Shown one piece after another: positions 42,486 to 51,230 of a stretch of DNA of 64,000 nt. Both the position numbers and the translations under genes were made by a program. This DNA comes from Bradyrhizobium sp. 1(2017). Lineage in GTDB: Bacteria > Pseudomonadota > Alphaproteobacteria > Rhizobiales > Xanthobacteraceae. Every line of letters begins with the position of its first letter. Within the stretch, counting starts at the first letter, position 1. The stretch covers positions 5,786,001-5,850,000 of the forward strand of contig NZ_CP050022.2 in the NCBI RefSeq assembly GCF_011602485.2, given 5' to 3'. A model generated the notes under the pieces. The model was not told the origin of the DNA. It did no database searches and worked only from the letters and a program-made list of their open reading frames with translations.

Positions 42486-44210
42486 CTATTTCTTCAGCGC
42501 GAACACCCAGACGACGCCGCCCTGCGGCACATTGGCTTCGATGCCGATGTTGTTGGTCGCGAGTGCATCCTGAATACGCTGTGCGTCCACGCCCCAGCCC
42601 GACTGGATCGCGATGTACTGCGTGCCGTCGATCTCATAGGACACCGGCATGCCAACGATGCCGGAATTGGTCTTCTGTTCCCACAGAAGTTCGCCGGTCT
42701 TGGCGTGGAAGGCGCGGAAGTTGCGGTCGTTGGTTCCGCCGACGAAGACGAGATCGCCCGCCGTCGCCGTGACCGATCCGAACAGCTGCGACTTCGGGAA
42801 GTTGTGCTGCCAGACCTTCTTGCCTGTGGCGGGATCCCAGGCCTGGAGCTCGCCGAAATGATCCGCGCCCGGCTTTACCTTCAGACCGATATCCTCCGGC
42901 TTGGTGCCGAGCCAGAGCTCACCCGGTTTGAGAGGGACCTTCTCGCCGGTAAAGCCACCGCAGAAATTCTCGTTGGCAGGCACGTAGACGAGGCCGGTCC
43001 TCTGGCTGTAAGCCGCCGACGGCCAGTCCTTGCCGCCCCACAGCGACGGACAGAACTCGACGCGCTTGCCGATCACCGGCTTGTGCGCGGGATCCACGAT
43101 CGGCTTGCCGGTCTCGTCGATGCCTTTCCAGACGTCGGTGAAGACGAACGGCCAACCCGCGACATAGTTGATCTTGGTGGGCGTCCGCTCGAGCACCCAG
43201 AAGATCGCGTCGCGTCCCGGATGGACCAGGCTCTTGATGGTGCGACCGTTGCGCTGCAGATCGATCAGCATCGGTGCCTCGACCTCATCCCAATCCCAGG
43301 AATCGTTCTGGTGGTACTGGTGATAGGCCTTGATCTTGCCGGTCTCGGGATCGAGCGCGAGCACCGACGCTGTGTAGAGATTGTCGCCGGGATGAGTCTC
43401 GCCAGGCCATGGCGCCGCGTTGCCGACGCCCCAATAGATCGTCTTGGTCTCCTTGTCGTAATTGCCGGTCATCCAGGCCGACCCACCGCCGTTCTTCCAG
43501 TCGTCGCCCTGCCAGGTGTCGTGACCGGGTTCGCCTTCGCCGGGGATGGTGTAGGTCCGCCACAGCTCCTTGCCGTCCTTGGCATCATAAGCAACGATGT
43601 ATCCGCGCACGCCGAACTCGCCGCCGGAGCCGCCGACGATGACCTTGCCGTCGACGATCAACGGCATCAGGGTCAGGTACTGGCCCTTCCTGTAGTCCTG
43701 CACCTTGGTGTCCCACAGCACCTTGCCGGTCTTGGCATCGAGCGCGACCACGTGGTCGTCCGTGGTGGCGAGGTAGAGCTTGTCCTCCCACAGCCCGACG
43801 CCCCGGTTGGTCGGATGCAGCTGGAACAGATCGTCTGGCAATTGCCGCTTGTAGCGCCAATATTCGTCGCCGGTCTTCGCATTCAGCGCGATCACCTGCC
43901 CCATCGGGGTCGTCACGAACATCGCGCCATTGTTGACGATCGGTGGCGCCTGATGGCCTTCGACTACCCCGGTGGCAAAGGTCCAGACCGGTGTGAGGTT
44001 CTTCACGTTGGAGGTGTTGATCTGGTCGAGCGGGCTATAGCCCTGCCCGTCATAGGTGCGTCGGTAGAGCATCCAGTTGTTTGGCTCGGGATTCTCCAAT
44101 CGCTGCGCGGTGACCGGAGAATAATTCTCGATCGGACCCGATACGGCGGCACTCGAGGCAAGACACGTGAAGGCGACGAAGCCGGACAGTAACCATTGCT
44201 TCCTGGTCAT
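42486..44210 (-). CDS. Atypical PQQ-dependent dehydrogenase, DWD type, no Cys-Cys pair
   Basis: A 574-residue exported quinoprotein (signal peptide ending ASSAAVSG) with clear propeller motifs (DAKTGKVLWDT, DPETGKIKAYHQY, DPATGKKVWQH). Predicted metal ligands are Glu198 (GGEFG), Asn264 (GVGNAAP), catalytic Asp306 and Asp308 (SWDWDEV), so it belongs to the lanthanide-type group. The vicinal disulfide over PQQ is missing: the place of CCxxxNRG reads HPTNRG at residues 132-137, with no cysteine nearby. GGGGAAC precedes the ATG. The gene directly upstream on the same strand is a Rieske protein, not a cytochrome c. Substrate unknown. Confidence 0.9.
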   Translation of the reverse strand: MTRKQWLLSGFVAFTCLASSAAVSGPIENYSPVTAQRLENPEPNNWMLYRRTYDGQGYSPLDQINTSNVKNLTPVWTFATGVVEGHQAPPIVNNGAMFVTTPMGQVIALNAKTGDEYWRYKRQLPDDLFQLHPTNRGVGLWEDKLYLATTDDHVVALDAKTGKVLWDTKVQDYRKGQYLTLMPLIVDGKVIVGGSGGEFGVRGYIVAYDAKDGKELWRTYTIPGEGEPGHDTWQGDDWKNGGGSAWMTGNYDKETKTIYWGVGNAAPWPGETHPGDNLYTASVLALDPETGKIKAYHQYHQNDSWDWDEVEAPMLIDLQRNGRTIKSLVHPGRDAIFWVLERTPTKINYVAGWPFVFTDVWKGIDETGKPIVDPAHKPVIGKRVEFCPSLWGGKDWPSAAYSQRTGLVYVPANENFCGGFTGEKVPLKPGELWLGTKPEDIGLKVKPGADHFGELQAWDPATGKKVWQHNFPKSQLFGSVTATAGDLVFVGGTNDRNFRAFHAKTGELLWEQKTNSGIVGMPVSYEIDGTQYIAIQSGWGVDAQRIQDALATNNIGIEANVPQGGVVWVFALKK

Positions 44211-44327
44211 GGACGTTCCCCTTTTTCATCCGTTTGAATTCTTGTTGTGAATTCTTGTCGTTCGTCCCGTCGTCCGCCCCTCGGCGGATACGGCCTCTCG
44301 TGACGCGGGCAAGGCCCGCACCGTCCG

Positions 44328-44981
44328 TCATCCTGGCTGCGTGCCACCTACCTTTCCCATGAAATTGCCGGCGACGGTGAGCGAACCGTCAGCGAGCGCC
44401 AGCGGCAGCGCTGCGAGCCGTCGCGGCGCCGGCCCGAACACGACCTGCGCGCCCGCGCGGGGATCGAATTCGGAGTTGTGGCACATGCACTTGAACACCT
44501 CCTTGTCGCCGACATCGCTCTTCACCCAGGCGGTGACGGGGCATCCGGCATGCGAACAGATCGCGGAATAGGCGATGATGCCGTCAACCGCCCGCGCACG
44601 GGTTTTCTCGTCGAGGTCGGCGGGATCGAGCTTGATGATCAGGATCTCATTGAGCCGCGAGGCACTGCGCACGACCGATGTGTTGGGATCCTTCGGCCAG
44701 GCATGGAGCGGTGGTCCGCCGGCCTTGACGTCCGCCGCGGAGATGAGCTTCCCCTCCTGGTCGCCTTCCGAGAAGACGAGCACATCGCCCTTCTGGGGCC
44801 GTTCGTCGGAGCCGGGCGGATCCTCGCCCGCACGCGCCGGCGGCGAGCAGCCGAGGCAAGCGGTTGTCGCGAGTGCGCCGAGCAGCAGCGTTCGCCGCGT
44901 TTGCTCGATGCCCGCGTCGGCCTCAGGTTCCGCAATGTTATCGGATGGCGAAGGATGAACGTTGAACGGTGCGCTCGACAT
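44328..44981 (-). CDS. Exported Rieske 2Fe-2S protein
   Basis: A 217-residue protein. A twin-arginine stretch (QTRRTLLLGALATTACLGC, residues 27-45) suggests Tat export, and ACLGC could also be a lipobox. The Rieske boxes are CSHAGC (Cys142, His144, Cys147) and CMCHNSEFD (Cys165, Cys167, His168), giving a complete cluster plus disulfide. It lacks the rest of a cytochrome bc1 complex. It lies 118 bases upstream of, and on the same strand as, the DWD-type PQQ dehydrogenase, so it may accept or relay its electrons. The start is uncertain (44981 or 44987). Confidence 0.85.
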   Translation of the reverse strand: MSSAPFNVHPSPSDNIAEPEADAGIEQTRRTLLLGALATTACLGCSPPARAGEDPPGSDERPQKGDVLVFSEGDQEGKLISAADVKAGGPPLHAWPKDPNTSVVRSASRLNEILIIKLDPADLDEKTRARAVDGIIAYSAICSHAGCPVTAWVKSDVGDKEVFKCMCHNSEFDPRAGAQVVFGPAPRRLAALPLALADGSLTVAGNFMGKVGGTQPG

Positions 44982-45216
44982 GCACATTAGCAGGCGCTGG
45001 AACTCTGCCGAAAACAAGGCGAAGAATTGGCGCCGCAGTGCATCAATATGGCTTTGCTCGCTTTGATTGCGCGAACATCAACGTGTTCAAAGGCATTTTT
45101 GCAATTTCAACGTCACACCGCGCGACCTGCATGATGATTTTGCAGATCAGACCGATGCTGTTGGAATTGGTGCACCGCGCTCTCCGTCGCGCAGCACAAA
45201 CGCAGAGCAGAACGCT

Positions 45217-45681
45217 TCAGGACCGAAGCACGTGCCGCGGCGATGCGATACGGCCGGCGACACTCGCCGACGCCATTTCAAAGCTGTCGGCGATGCGCCG
45301 CGCCTTGTCGATGAACAGCGCGGCTGCCGCCGGCGGGCAGACCTCGCGTGCCGTCTGCTCGAACAGATCGAGCCAGCGGTCGAAATGATCGCCGACCAGG
45401 CTCAGCGGCAGATGCGCGCGCATCGGCGAACCATGATAGCGGCCGCTCATCAGGACGACCGACGACCAGAAATCCCTGAGCTTGGCGAGATGCTCGTCCC
45501 AGTTCTGGACGATCGCAAAGACCGGACCGAGCAGCGCATCCTCGCGGACCCGTCCGTAGAAGCGCGTGACGAGTTCTCCGATCATGTCCTCCGTGATCCC
45601 GGTGCGCTCGATCGCGTCCTGGGTCAGCAGGTTCCGCCGTGCGGCCGCCGCCTCACGCTCGGCCTTCAATCGATCCGACAT
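45217..45681 (-). CDS. Group III truncated haemoglobin
   Basis: A 154-residue two-over-two globin: ITEDMIGELVTRFYGRVREDALLGPVFAIVQNWDEHLAKLRDFWSSVVL then GSPMRAHLPLSLVGDHFDRWLDLFEQTARE. FYGRVREDALLGPVF and NWDEHLAKLRDFWSS are family signatures, and the proximal His lies in the HFDRWLDLF segment. Roles suggested for the family include oxygen or nitric-oxide chemistry in micro-oxic cells. It is a single gene between the Rieske and hydroxybutyryl-CoA dehydrogenase genes on the same strand; a functional link is not evident. Confidence 0.9.
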   Translation of the reverse strand: MSDRLKAEREAAAARRNLLTQDAIERTGITEDMIGELVTRFYGRVREDALLGPVFAIVQNWDEHLAKLRDFWSSVVLMSGRYHGSPMRAHLPLSLVGDHFDRWLDLFEQTAREVCPPAAAALFIDKARRIADSFEMASASVAGRIASPRHVLRS

Positions 45682-45821
45682 GTCCTCTGTGATCCGTTCC
45701 GTTGTTCCCGCGAGCCACCCGCTTCGACATCATCGGGCCAATTGCGCGCGGCGTCTTTGACGCAGCGCAAATTGCGGGGAATTGGGCGGCGGACGCTCAG
45801 TGCCCGCCGCCGAAGCCTTGA

Positions 45822-46673
45822 TCAGGCGCTATAGGTGTAGAATCCCTGCCCGGTCTTGCGGCCGAGATGACCGGCATCGACCATCTCTTTCAGCAGCGGG
45901 GCTGGCCGATATTTAGGGTCGTTGAAGCCCTTGTAAAAGACCTCCATCACAGAAAGCATGGTGTCGAGCCCGACGAGGTCGGCGAGCGCCAGCGGCCCGA
46001 TCGGATGGTTGCAGCCGAGCTTCATGCCGGCATCGATCTCTTCCGCGGTCGCGATCCCCTCCTGCAGCGCGAAGATCGCCTCGTTGATCATCGGGCACAG
46101 AATTCGGTTGACGGCAAAGCCCGGGCTGTTCTTGGCCGTGATCGCCACCTTGCCGACGCGCTTGGCGAAATCGAGCGCCTTGGCGTGGGTGTCGTCGGAG
46201 GTCTGCAAGCCGCGGATCAGCTCCAGCAGCGCCATCACAGGCACCGGGTTGAAGAAGTGCATGCCGATGAAGCGGTCGGGGCGGTCGGTCGCGGCGGCGA
46301 GCTTCGTGATCGAGATCGACGAGGTGTTGGTTGCAAGCAGCGTGCGCGGCGACAGCGTCGCGCAGAGATCCTTCAGGATCTTGACCTTGAGCTCTTCGTT
46401 CTCGGTCGCGGCCTCGATGACGAGATCGCAGTCCGACAGCTTCGCCCGATCGGTGGTACCGGTGATGCGCTTGAGCGTCGCCTCGCGGTCGGCCGCCGAC
46501 AGCTTCTCCTTCTTGACTAGGCGCTCGAGGCTGCCGCCTACGGTCGAAAGGCCGCGGTTCACTGCGGCGTCGGAAATGTCGACCATCACGACCGAGAGGC
46601 CGGCCGCTGCGCAGACCTGCGCGATGCCGTTCCCCATGGTCCCTGCCCCGATGATGCCAACGGTTTGGATCAT
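45822..46673 (-). CDS. hbdA: 3-hydroxybutyryl-CoA dehydrogenase
   Basis: A 283-residue 3-hydroxyacyl-CoA dehydrogenase. The NAD-binding motif [11 protein letters not shown] (residues 9-19), the catalytic His in HFFNPVPVM and the substrate segment SPGFAVNRI followed by [12 protein letters not shown] are intact. It interconverts 3-hydroxybutyryl-CoA and acetoacetyl-CoA with NAD(P), serving fatty-acid, aromatic or polyhydroxybutyrate metabolism. AAGGAT lies upstream of the ATG. It is a monocistronic gene with no evident tie to the methylotrophy genes. A GGCGGCGG/CCGCCGCC hairpin lies just beyond its stop codon (45785-45811). Confidence 0.93.
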   Translation of the reverse strand: MIQTVGIIGAGTMGNGIAQVCAAAGLSVVMVDISDAAVNRGLSTVGGSLERLVKKEKLSAADREATLKRITGTTDRAKLSDCDLVIEAATENEELKVKILKDLCATLSPRTLLATNTSSISITKLAAATDRPDRFIGMHFFNPVPVMALLELIRGLQTSDDTHAKALDFAKRVGKVAITAKNSPGFAVNRILCPMINEAIFALQEGIATAEEIDAGMKLGCNHPIGPLALADLVGLDTMLSVMEVFYKGFNDPKYRPAPLLKEMVDAGHLGRKTGQGFYTYSA

Positions 46674-47047
46674 TGCGTCATATCCTTCATCCTTGAGGGC
46701 GCGCCAGGATGGCCCCGCCCCGTTGTTTCTGCCTCAGGGTCTAGCACCCCCATGGGGCGGCCGCGACCCGATCGTCGCTCCTTCCATAGAGCATTCCCAG
46801 GCGGAATAAAGCTGCCCTTCCGCCGCGGGGAAGCGTTGATTTGCATTCCGGAGGCAGCCCGACGCGTTCTGTGCCGAAACGCCCGTCTGGGCGCAGCCGC
46901 TGCGACGCCAGGTTTCTGCCACCATGCGCTTTCCGGCGACTTTGGCACCTCAAGACACATCGCTTGCCATGCGCGGACAACGCGGTCGCGCAGGAACGTC
47001 GTCAGCTCGGTCAGGTTGTCTCCGAGGTGAAAGTCAAGGAGACGACG
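46674..47047. other. Gene-poor divergent gap
   Basis: A 374 bp gap between divergent genes. The open frames on either strand have non-coding composition. It presumably holds both promoters; no repeat or RNA gene was seen. Confidence 0.4.
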
Positions 47048-47320
47048 ATGAAGATGATCATTCTGGCATCCGCATGCATCATGGCCCTGGCAACCGGTGG
47101 CGCCCTCGCGCAGACGCAACCCACCCCGGGTGCGTCCGGCCAGGGCGAGGTCGGCCCCTCTTCGCGAGGCCCCGCGACCAAGGGAATGACGACGGGACGT
47201 TCATCGAACATGCAGAACGAGGCCGCCGACAGCAAGGGCGCTCGAACGCCGTCAGCCGGTGGCAGCAACACCAACAACATGGGAAGCCAGGCCGGCGGCG
47301 GCGCGGGCGCAGGCAAATAG
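47048..47320 (+). CDS. Small exported Gly/Ser/Asn-rich protein
   Basis: A 90-residue protein with signal peptide MKMIILASACIMALATGGALA. The mature part is almost only Gly, Ser, Thr, Ala and Asn (TPGASGQGEVGPSSRGPATKG..), ending GSQAGGGAGAGK. AAGGAG lies seven bases before the ATG. It resembles in style the exported low-complexity proteins at 26016 and 42121. It is probably disordered and extracytoplasmic. Function unknown. Confidence 0.65.
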   Translation: MKMIILASACIMALATGGALAQTQPTPGASGQGEVGPSSRGPATKGMTTGRSSNMQNEAADSKGARTPSAGGSNTNNMGSQAGGGAGAGK

Positions 47321-47340
47321 AGCAGTCTTTTAGAGATATG

Positions 47341-47362
47341 GAGAGGGGCCGATGCCCCTCTC
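47341..47362 (+). terminator. Hairpin after the Gly-rich exported gene
   Basis: GAGAGGGGC and GCCCCTCTC form a perfect nine-base stem with loop CGAT, 20 bases after the stop codon. No T-tract follows. Confidence 0.65.
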
Positions 47363-47727
47363 CCGCCAAGCCCGATCAGCGATCGAGGCGATACGACATG
47401 ACGCTGCGGAGGCCCTGCAGCGCCGGCGCCCTCGATCGTCAAGGCCAGCCAGGCTCGTTGCCGTCGACCACATATCAACGGTGTCGAATGAGTCTTAGTC
47501 GGGCATGGAGACCCCATGCTCGCTACTTCCCGGCAGAAGCGTAGGCCGTGACGACGTAGCCGGATCGTGGAATGATCACACCAGCATCGCGCGTGCCTCG
47601 TCGCGATGCGCGATGTTCTGCAATTGGTCCCGCCTACATTGACATTAGTGTGACGGCCGGGGCAGTTTTTCACATTGCTGACGAATCAGCGATTGCCTCA
47701 CGCCGAGTATCTCTTGGACAACTCCCA
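47363..47727. other. Gap without a supported gene
   Basis: The frame of the next gene is open from an ATG at 47572, but the stretch before 47728 codes for a mixed sequence unlike the rest of that protein. I see no other feature. Confidence 0.4.
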
Positions 47728-48891
47728 GTGCTTTCGAGACTGATATCGTTGCTGAGCCGCATCCCTGCGGTGAAATGGGCGTTCACCCGGCTTCGGCCCG
47801 CGCCGCACGGCGCCAACGTTGACGTCGCATCGATTGAAACGGATGGCACAGCTGCCATTGTCGACGTCGTGGAAACCGCACCGGCTTGCGTCACCGAGAT
47901 CGGCGCGGAGCCTTTGCTTGAGAACGCCGGTCTCGCGCTCGCGGCTCCAATCGCGGAGGCGGCTCCGGTCACGGAAAATGACATCGCAGTTCCCGTCGTC
48001 GCGGAGAGCCCGTCGACCGGCATCGGCATCGACGACGCTTCAGTTGCGGAGATGCCGGCAGACGCCGAGACGCCGTTGCCGGTGGTCGAGCAGTCTGGAG
48101 CTTCATCGCTCGATCTCGAACACAAGACGCCTGTCGCCTCTGATGTCGTGACCGCCAGCGTTACGTCCTCTGATGTCCCGGCGGAGGTTGAACCTGTCGT
48201 CGCGGAGGAGATTCCTCTTCCAACTGCCGGGATCGAGGCCGCTCCGGTTGATGGCCCTGATGACATCAGCAAGCACGATGCTTCGCCCATCGTTTCCGCA
48301 GCCGTCGGCCCGGTCGTTGCCGATCAAATCCACGTCGTTCTCGCCGATGGCGTTGCGGCGGACGCACCCGAAGCCAGCGTCGACGGCGACACATCGCCCG
48401 GCACCGAGATCACGCCGGCGCCCGCAGACGATCGTCCGCTCGCCGCAGCCATCGAGGTTCCTTCTACCGACTTGCCCGGCGCCTTCACGACCATCGCGCC
48501 GGGTCCCGCTGTTGTCACTCCCGCTGCGGACATCCGCAGCGCACGGAAAGCTCGGGCCCGCCCCGTGGAACCCGCCGATCGCGCCGCGCTGATCCGGCAG
48601 CGCTGGGGGGAGACGGGCATCAGGATGTGGAATCCGCGCCTTCACGGCACCGGCGACGCCACGCTCAACATCCAGGGCAGCGTCGGACTGCTGCCGCCGG
48701 CACCCGGCGAGACGATGCCGCGCTACGACAAGCTGGAATTCAAGATGCTGGGTGGGCAGATCGTCTGCGAGGGCGTCATCGTCGAGGCACCTGCGCATGC
48801 GAGCCAGCGCAGTTTTACGCGGCTCGCCGAGTCTGCGAAACTCGACCGGGTCCGCGAACCCGTGCGGGAACGTCAGGCCGCTCTCGCCTGA
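47728..48891 (+). CDS. Ala/Val/Pro-rich acidic hypothetical protein
   Basis: A 387-residue protein if it starts at the GTG at 47728 (MLSRLISLLSRIPAVKWAFTRLRP); the ATG at 47572 is the alternative. Residues about 35-290 are low-complexity and acidic with repeated (A/V)-(A/P)-E units and no predicted fold. The C-terminal 90 residues (RAALIRQRWGETGIRMWNPRLHGTG.., LEFKMLGGQIVCEGVIVE) look folded. This gives a short basic or amphipathic head, a long disordered spacer and a small C-terminal domain. No function recognised. Confidence 0.6.
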   Translation: MLSRLISLLSRIPAVKWAFTRLRPAPHGANVDVASIETDGTAAIVDVVETAPACVTEIGAEPLLENAGLALAAPIAEAAPVTENDIAVPVVAESPSTGIGIDDASVAEMPADAETPLPVVEQSGASSLDLEHKTPVASDVVTASVTSSDVPAEVEPVVAEEIPLPTAGIEAAPVDGPDDISKHDASPIVSAAVGPVVADQIHVVLADGVAADAPEASVDGDTSPGTEITPAPADDRPLAAAIEVPSTDLPGAFTTIAPGPAVVTPAADIRSARKARARPVEPADRAALIRQRWGETGIRMWNPRLHGTGDATLNIQGSVGLLPPAPGETMPRYDKLEFKMLGGQIVCEGVIVEAPAHASQRSFTRLAESAKLDRVREPVRERQAALA

Positions 48892-48952
48892 TCCTTTGTT
48901 CTGCGGCCACCCGAGCTTGTGCTAGGGTGACGTCCCGACAAGGAGATCGCCT

Positions 48953-49228
48953 ATGCGCGCGAGATCGCTGTCTCTGGTCCTGATCGCCGCCGTCTGCACG
49001 TCGCAACCCGCTCTCGCGGCGGGCAAGCGACCGCGCCATACGACGGCTCCCGCCACCGATCTCGCGGCGCCCTACAGGGCCGATCGGCTCTCCTCCTCGC
49101 GCGGCGAAACGATCCTCGACACGCCCGGCCAGACCACCGTGCTGACACGGCAAGTCCTCGACGACAAGAAAGCAACAAGCCTCCGCGACGCCATGCGCTC
49201 GACCGCCGGCGTGACGATCGGGCGTTAG
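48953..49228 (+). pseudogene. Truncated TonB-dependent receptor plug
   Basis: A 91-residue frame with signal peptide (ARSLSLVLIAAVCTSQPALAA) and the opening of a siderophore-receptor plug: ILDTPGQTTVLTRQVLDDKKATSLRDAMRSTAGVTIGR, then TAG. In full-length receptors this segment is followed by about 600 residues of plug and barrel; none of these is encoded downstream in any frame I could read. AAGGAG precedes the ATG, so it may still be translated. I read it as a decayed receptor, though a short plug-only protein is possible. Confidence 0.65.
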
Positions 49229-49400
49229 GCTTCGCTCGGCGCTCTCGGCCGACCCGCCGCTATTCCGCGCGGCACATCGATATTTCCAGACACGAAGCAG
49301 TTGCCCGCAACGCCAGCCACGACGTAACTTGCGCAGCGGTCGAGCCACACGACATTCGCGCGCCCGATCAAAACGACAAGAACAATCTGGGAGACGAACC

Positions 49401-50285
49401 ATGAGAAGGCTCACGGCCGTACTGTGTGCATCGGTGCTGCTCGCAACGAGTGCGCAGGCGCAAACCATCAAGGATTTCCTGGCCGCGGTCATGCAGAAGT
49501 GGACGGCGCCATTCGAGCCATTCCAGCTCATCGGCAACATCTACTATGTCGGCACCGCCGGTATCGCCGTCTACGTCATCAAGACACCGCAAGGCCTGAT
49601 CCTGATGGATACGGCGATGCCCCAGTCGACAGGCATGATTAAGGACAACATCGTCAAGCTCGGCTTCAAGGTTTCGGACATCAAGATCATTCTCAACACG
49701 CACGCACATCTCGATCACACCGGCGGTTTTGCCCAGATCAAGAAGGAGACCGGCGCGCAGCTCGTGGCCGGCGAACGGGACAAGCCGCTGCTCGAAGGCG
49801 GCTATTATCCCGGCGACGAGAAGAACGCGGATCTCGCCTTTCCTCCGGTGAAGGTCGACCGCACGGTGAAGGAAGGCGACAAGGTCATGCTCGGCGACGT
49901 CACGCTGACGGCGCACGAAACGCCGGGCCACTCGCCGGGCTGCACGAGCTGGGAGATGAGCGTCAAGGACGGCGATCAGAACCGCGAGGTGCTGTTCTTC
50001 TGCAGCGGCACGGTCGCGCTGAACAGGCTGGTCGGCCAGCCGACCCATCCCGGTATCGTCGACGACTATCGCGCCACTTTCTCCAAGGCCAAGGCGATGA
50101 AGATCGACGTGCTGCTCGGGCCGCATCCGGAGGTCTATGGCATGCAGGCCAAGCGCGCGCAGATGAAGGACGGCTCGCCCAACCCGTTCGTCAAGCCGGA
50201 GGAGCTTGCAACCTACATCACCGGCCTGTCGGAGGATTTCGACAAGCAGCTGGCCAAGCAGACCGCCGCGCTGGAGAAGAAATAG
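49401..50285 (+). CDS. blaBJP: Subclass B3 metallo-beta-lactamase, BJP-1-like
   Basis: A 294-residue exported zinc hydrolase. The signal peptide is MRRLTAVLCASVLLATSAQA, and the mature part begins QTIKDFLAAVMQKWTAPFEPFQLI, which matches my recollection of BJP-1 from B. japonicum closely. The zinc motif is His101-x-His103-x-Asp105-His106 (THAHLDHTGG), with later ligands in GHSPGCTSW and LLGPHPEVYG. GGGAG precedes the ATG. In rhizobia this is a resident chromosomal enzyme; nothing mobile lies nearby. Confidence 0.93.
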   Translation: MRRLTAVLCASVLLATSAQAQTIKDFLAAVMQKWTAPFEPFQLIGNIYYVGTAGIAVYVIKTPQGLILMDTAMPQSTGMIKDNIVKLGFKVSDIKIILNTHAHLDHTGGFAQIKKETGAQLVAGERDKPLLEGGYYPGDEKNADLAFPPVKVDRTVKEGDKVMLGDVTLTAHETPGHSPGCTSWEMSVKDGDQNREVLFFCSGTVALNRLVGQPTHPGIVDDYRATFSKAKAMKIDVLLGPHPEVYGMQAKRAQMKDGSPNPFVKPEELATYITGLSEDFDKQLAKQTAALEKK

Positions 50286-50501
50286 CCGCCATCAGGCATT
50301 GCGCTTCAACTCGTTCACCCGGAGAGGCCAAAGCCCGCACCGAACCCGCAGCGCGCGAGGTGCTGCGGGCAATCGGCCATGACGACGCGCATGGTTAGCA
50401 GGACGTAGCCGTGCCCGCCGACGCGATTGGCGACTAACTGGCAAAGGAACGACTTCGCCTCGACGGCGCCGAGGCCAAGGTCGTGGCGTAGTGGTTGATT
50501 G

Positions 50502-51230
50502 TCAGACCGCGCAGTAGCGCTCCTGGATGTCCTTGTCGGCGAGCAGCGCGGACGCGCTGCTTTGATGCACCACTTCGCCCTGATCGATGATGACGGCGCG
50601 GTCGGCCAGCCGCAGCGCCCATTCGACGTTCTGCTCCACCAGCAGCAACGTCTTGCCCTCGTCGCGCAGGCGGCGGAACAGAACCCCCATCTCCTCGACC
50701 AGCACCGGCATGATGCCCTCCGATGGCTCGTCGAGCAGGATCATCCTGGGCTTGGCAATCAGCGCCCGCGCGATCGCCAGCATCTGCTGCTCGCCGCCGG
50801 AGAGCGTCACGCCCTCCTGATCGAGCCGCTCCTTCAGGCGCGGAAAGGTTTCGGCGATCTCGTCGATGGCCGCGCGTTCCTCGATATCGCTGCCCGCCGC
50901 GACCAGGCCGAGCCGGAGGTTCTCGCGTACGGAGAGCCCGGGAACGATGCGACGCTCCTCTGGTACATAGGCGAGGCCCAGGTGGAAACGCTGGTGCGCA
51001 CGCAGTGGCAGGAGCTCCCTGCCTGCGAAGCGCACGCGGCCCTCGGCCTTTGGCATCAGGCCCATCATCGCCCGCAAGGTAGTGGTCTTGCCGGCGCCAT
51101 TGCGGCCGACGAGCGCGACCACTTCGCCCGGGTTCACGTGCAGCGAGATGCCGTGGAGAACGTGGCTCGCGCCATACCAGGCATGGAGGTCCTCGATGTC
51201 GAGCAGTGCGGTCTCAGCCATAGCCTTCAC
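50502..51230 (-). CDS. livF: Branched-chain amino-acid-type ABC ATPase LivF
   Basis: A 242-residue ATPase: Walker A VGRNGAGKTT, signature LSGGEQQMLAIARAL, Walker B ILLDEPSEGI, and the LivF-type ending VEQNVEWALRLADRAVIIDQGEVVHQ. The LDIEDLHAWYGASHVLHGISLHV opening is standard. It is the last gene of an eight-gene operon and overlaps livG by 17 bases. Together with LivG it drives the LivHM channel. Cargo is set by the binding protein at 53848. Confidence 0.93.
   Translation of the reverse strand: MKAMAETALLDIEDLHAWYGASHVLHGISLHVNPGEVVALVGRNGAGKTTTLRAMMGLMPKAEGRVRFAGRELLPLRAHQRFHLGLAYVPEERRIVPGLSVRENLRLGLVAAGSDIEERAAIDEIAETFPRLKERLDQEGVTLSGGEQQMLAIARALIAKPRMILLDEPSEGIMPVLVEEMGVLFRRLRDEGKTLLLVEQNVEWALRLADRAVIIDQGEVVHQSSASALLADKDIQERYCAV

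Noticed and set aside
46900..46990. Possible sigma-54 promoter (TTGGCAC ... TTGCC)
   Set aside because: The spacing between the two elements is much longer than sigma-54 allows.
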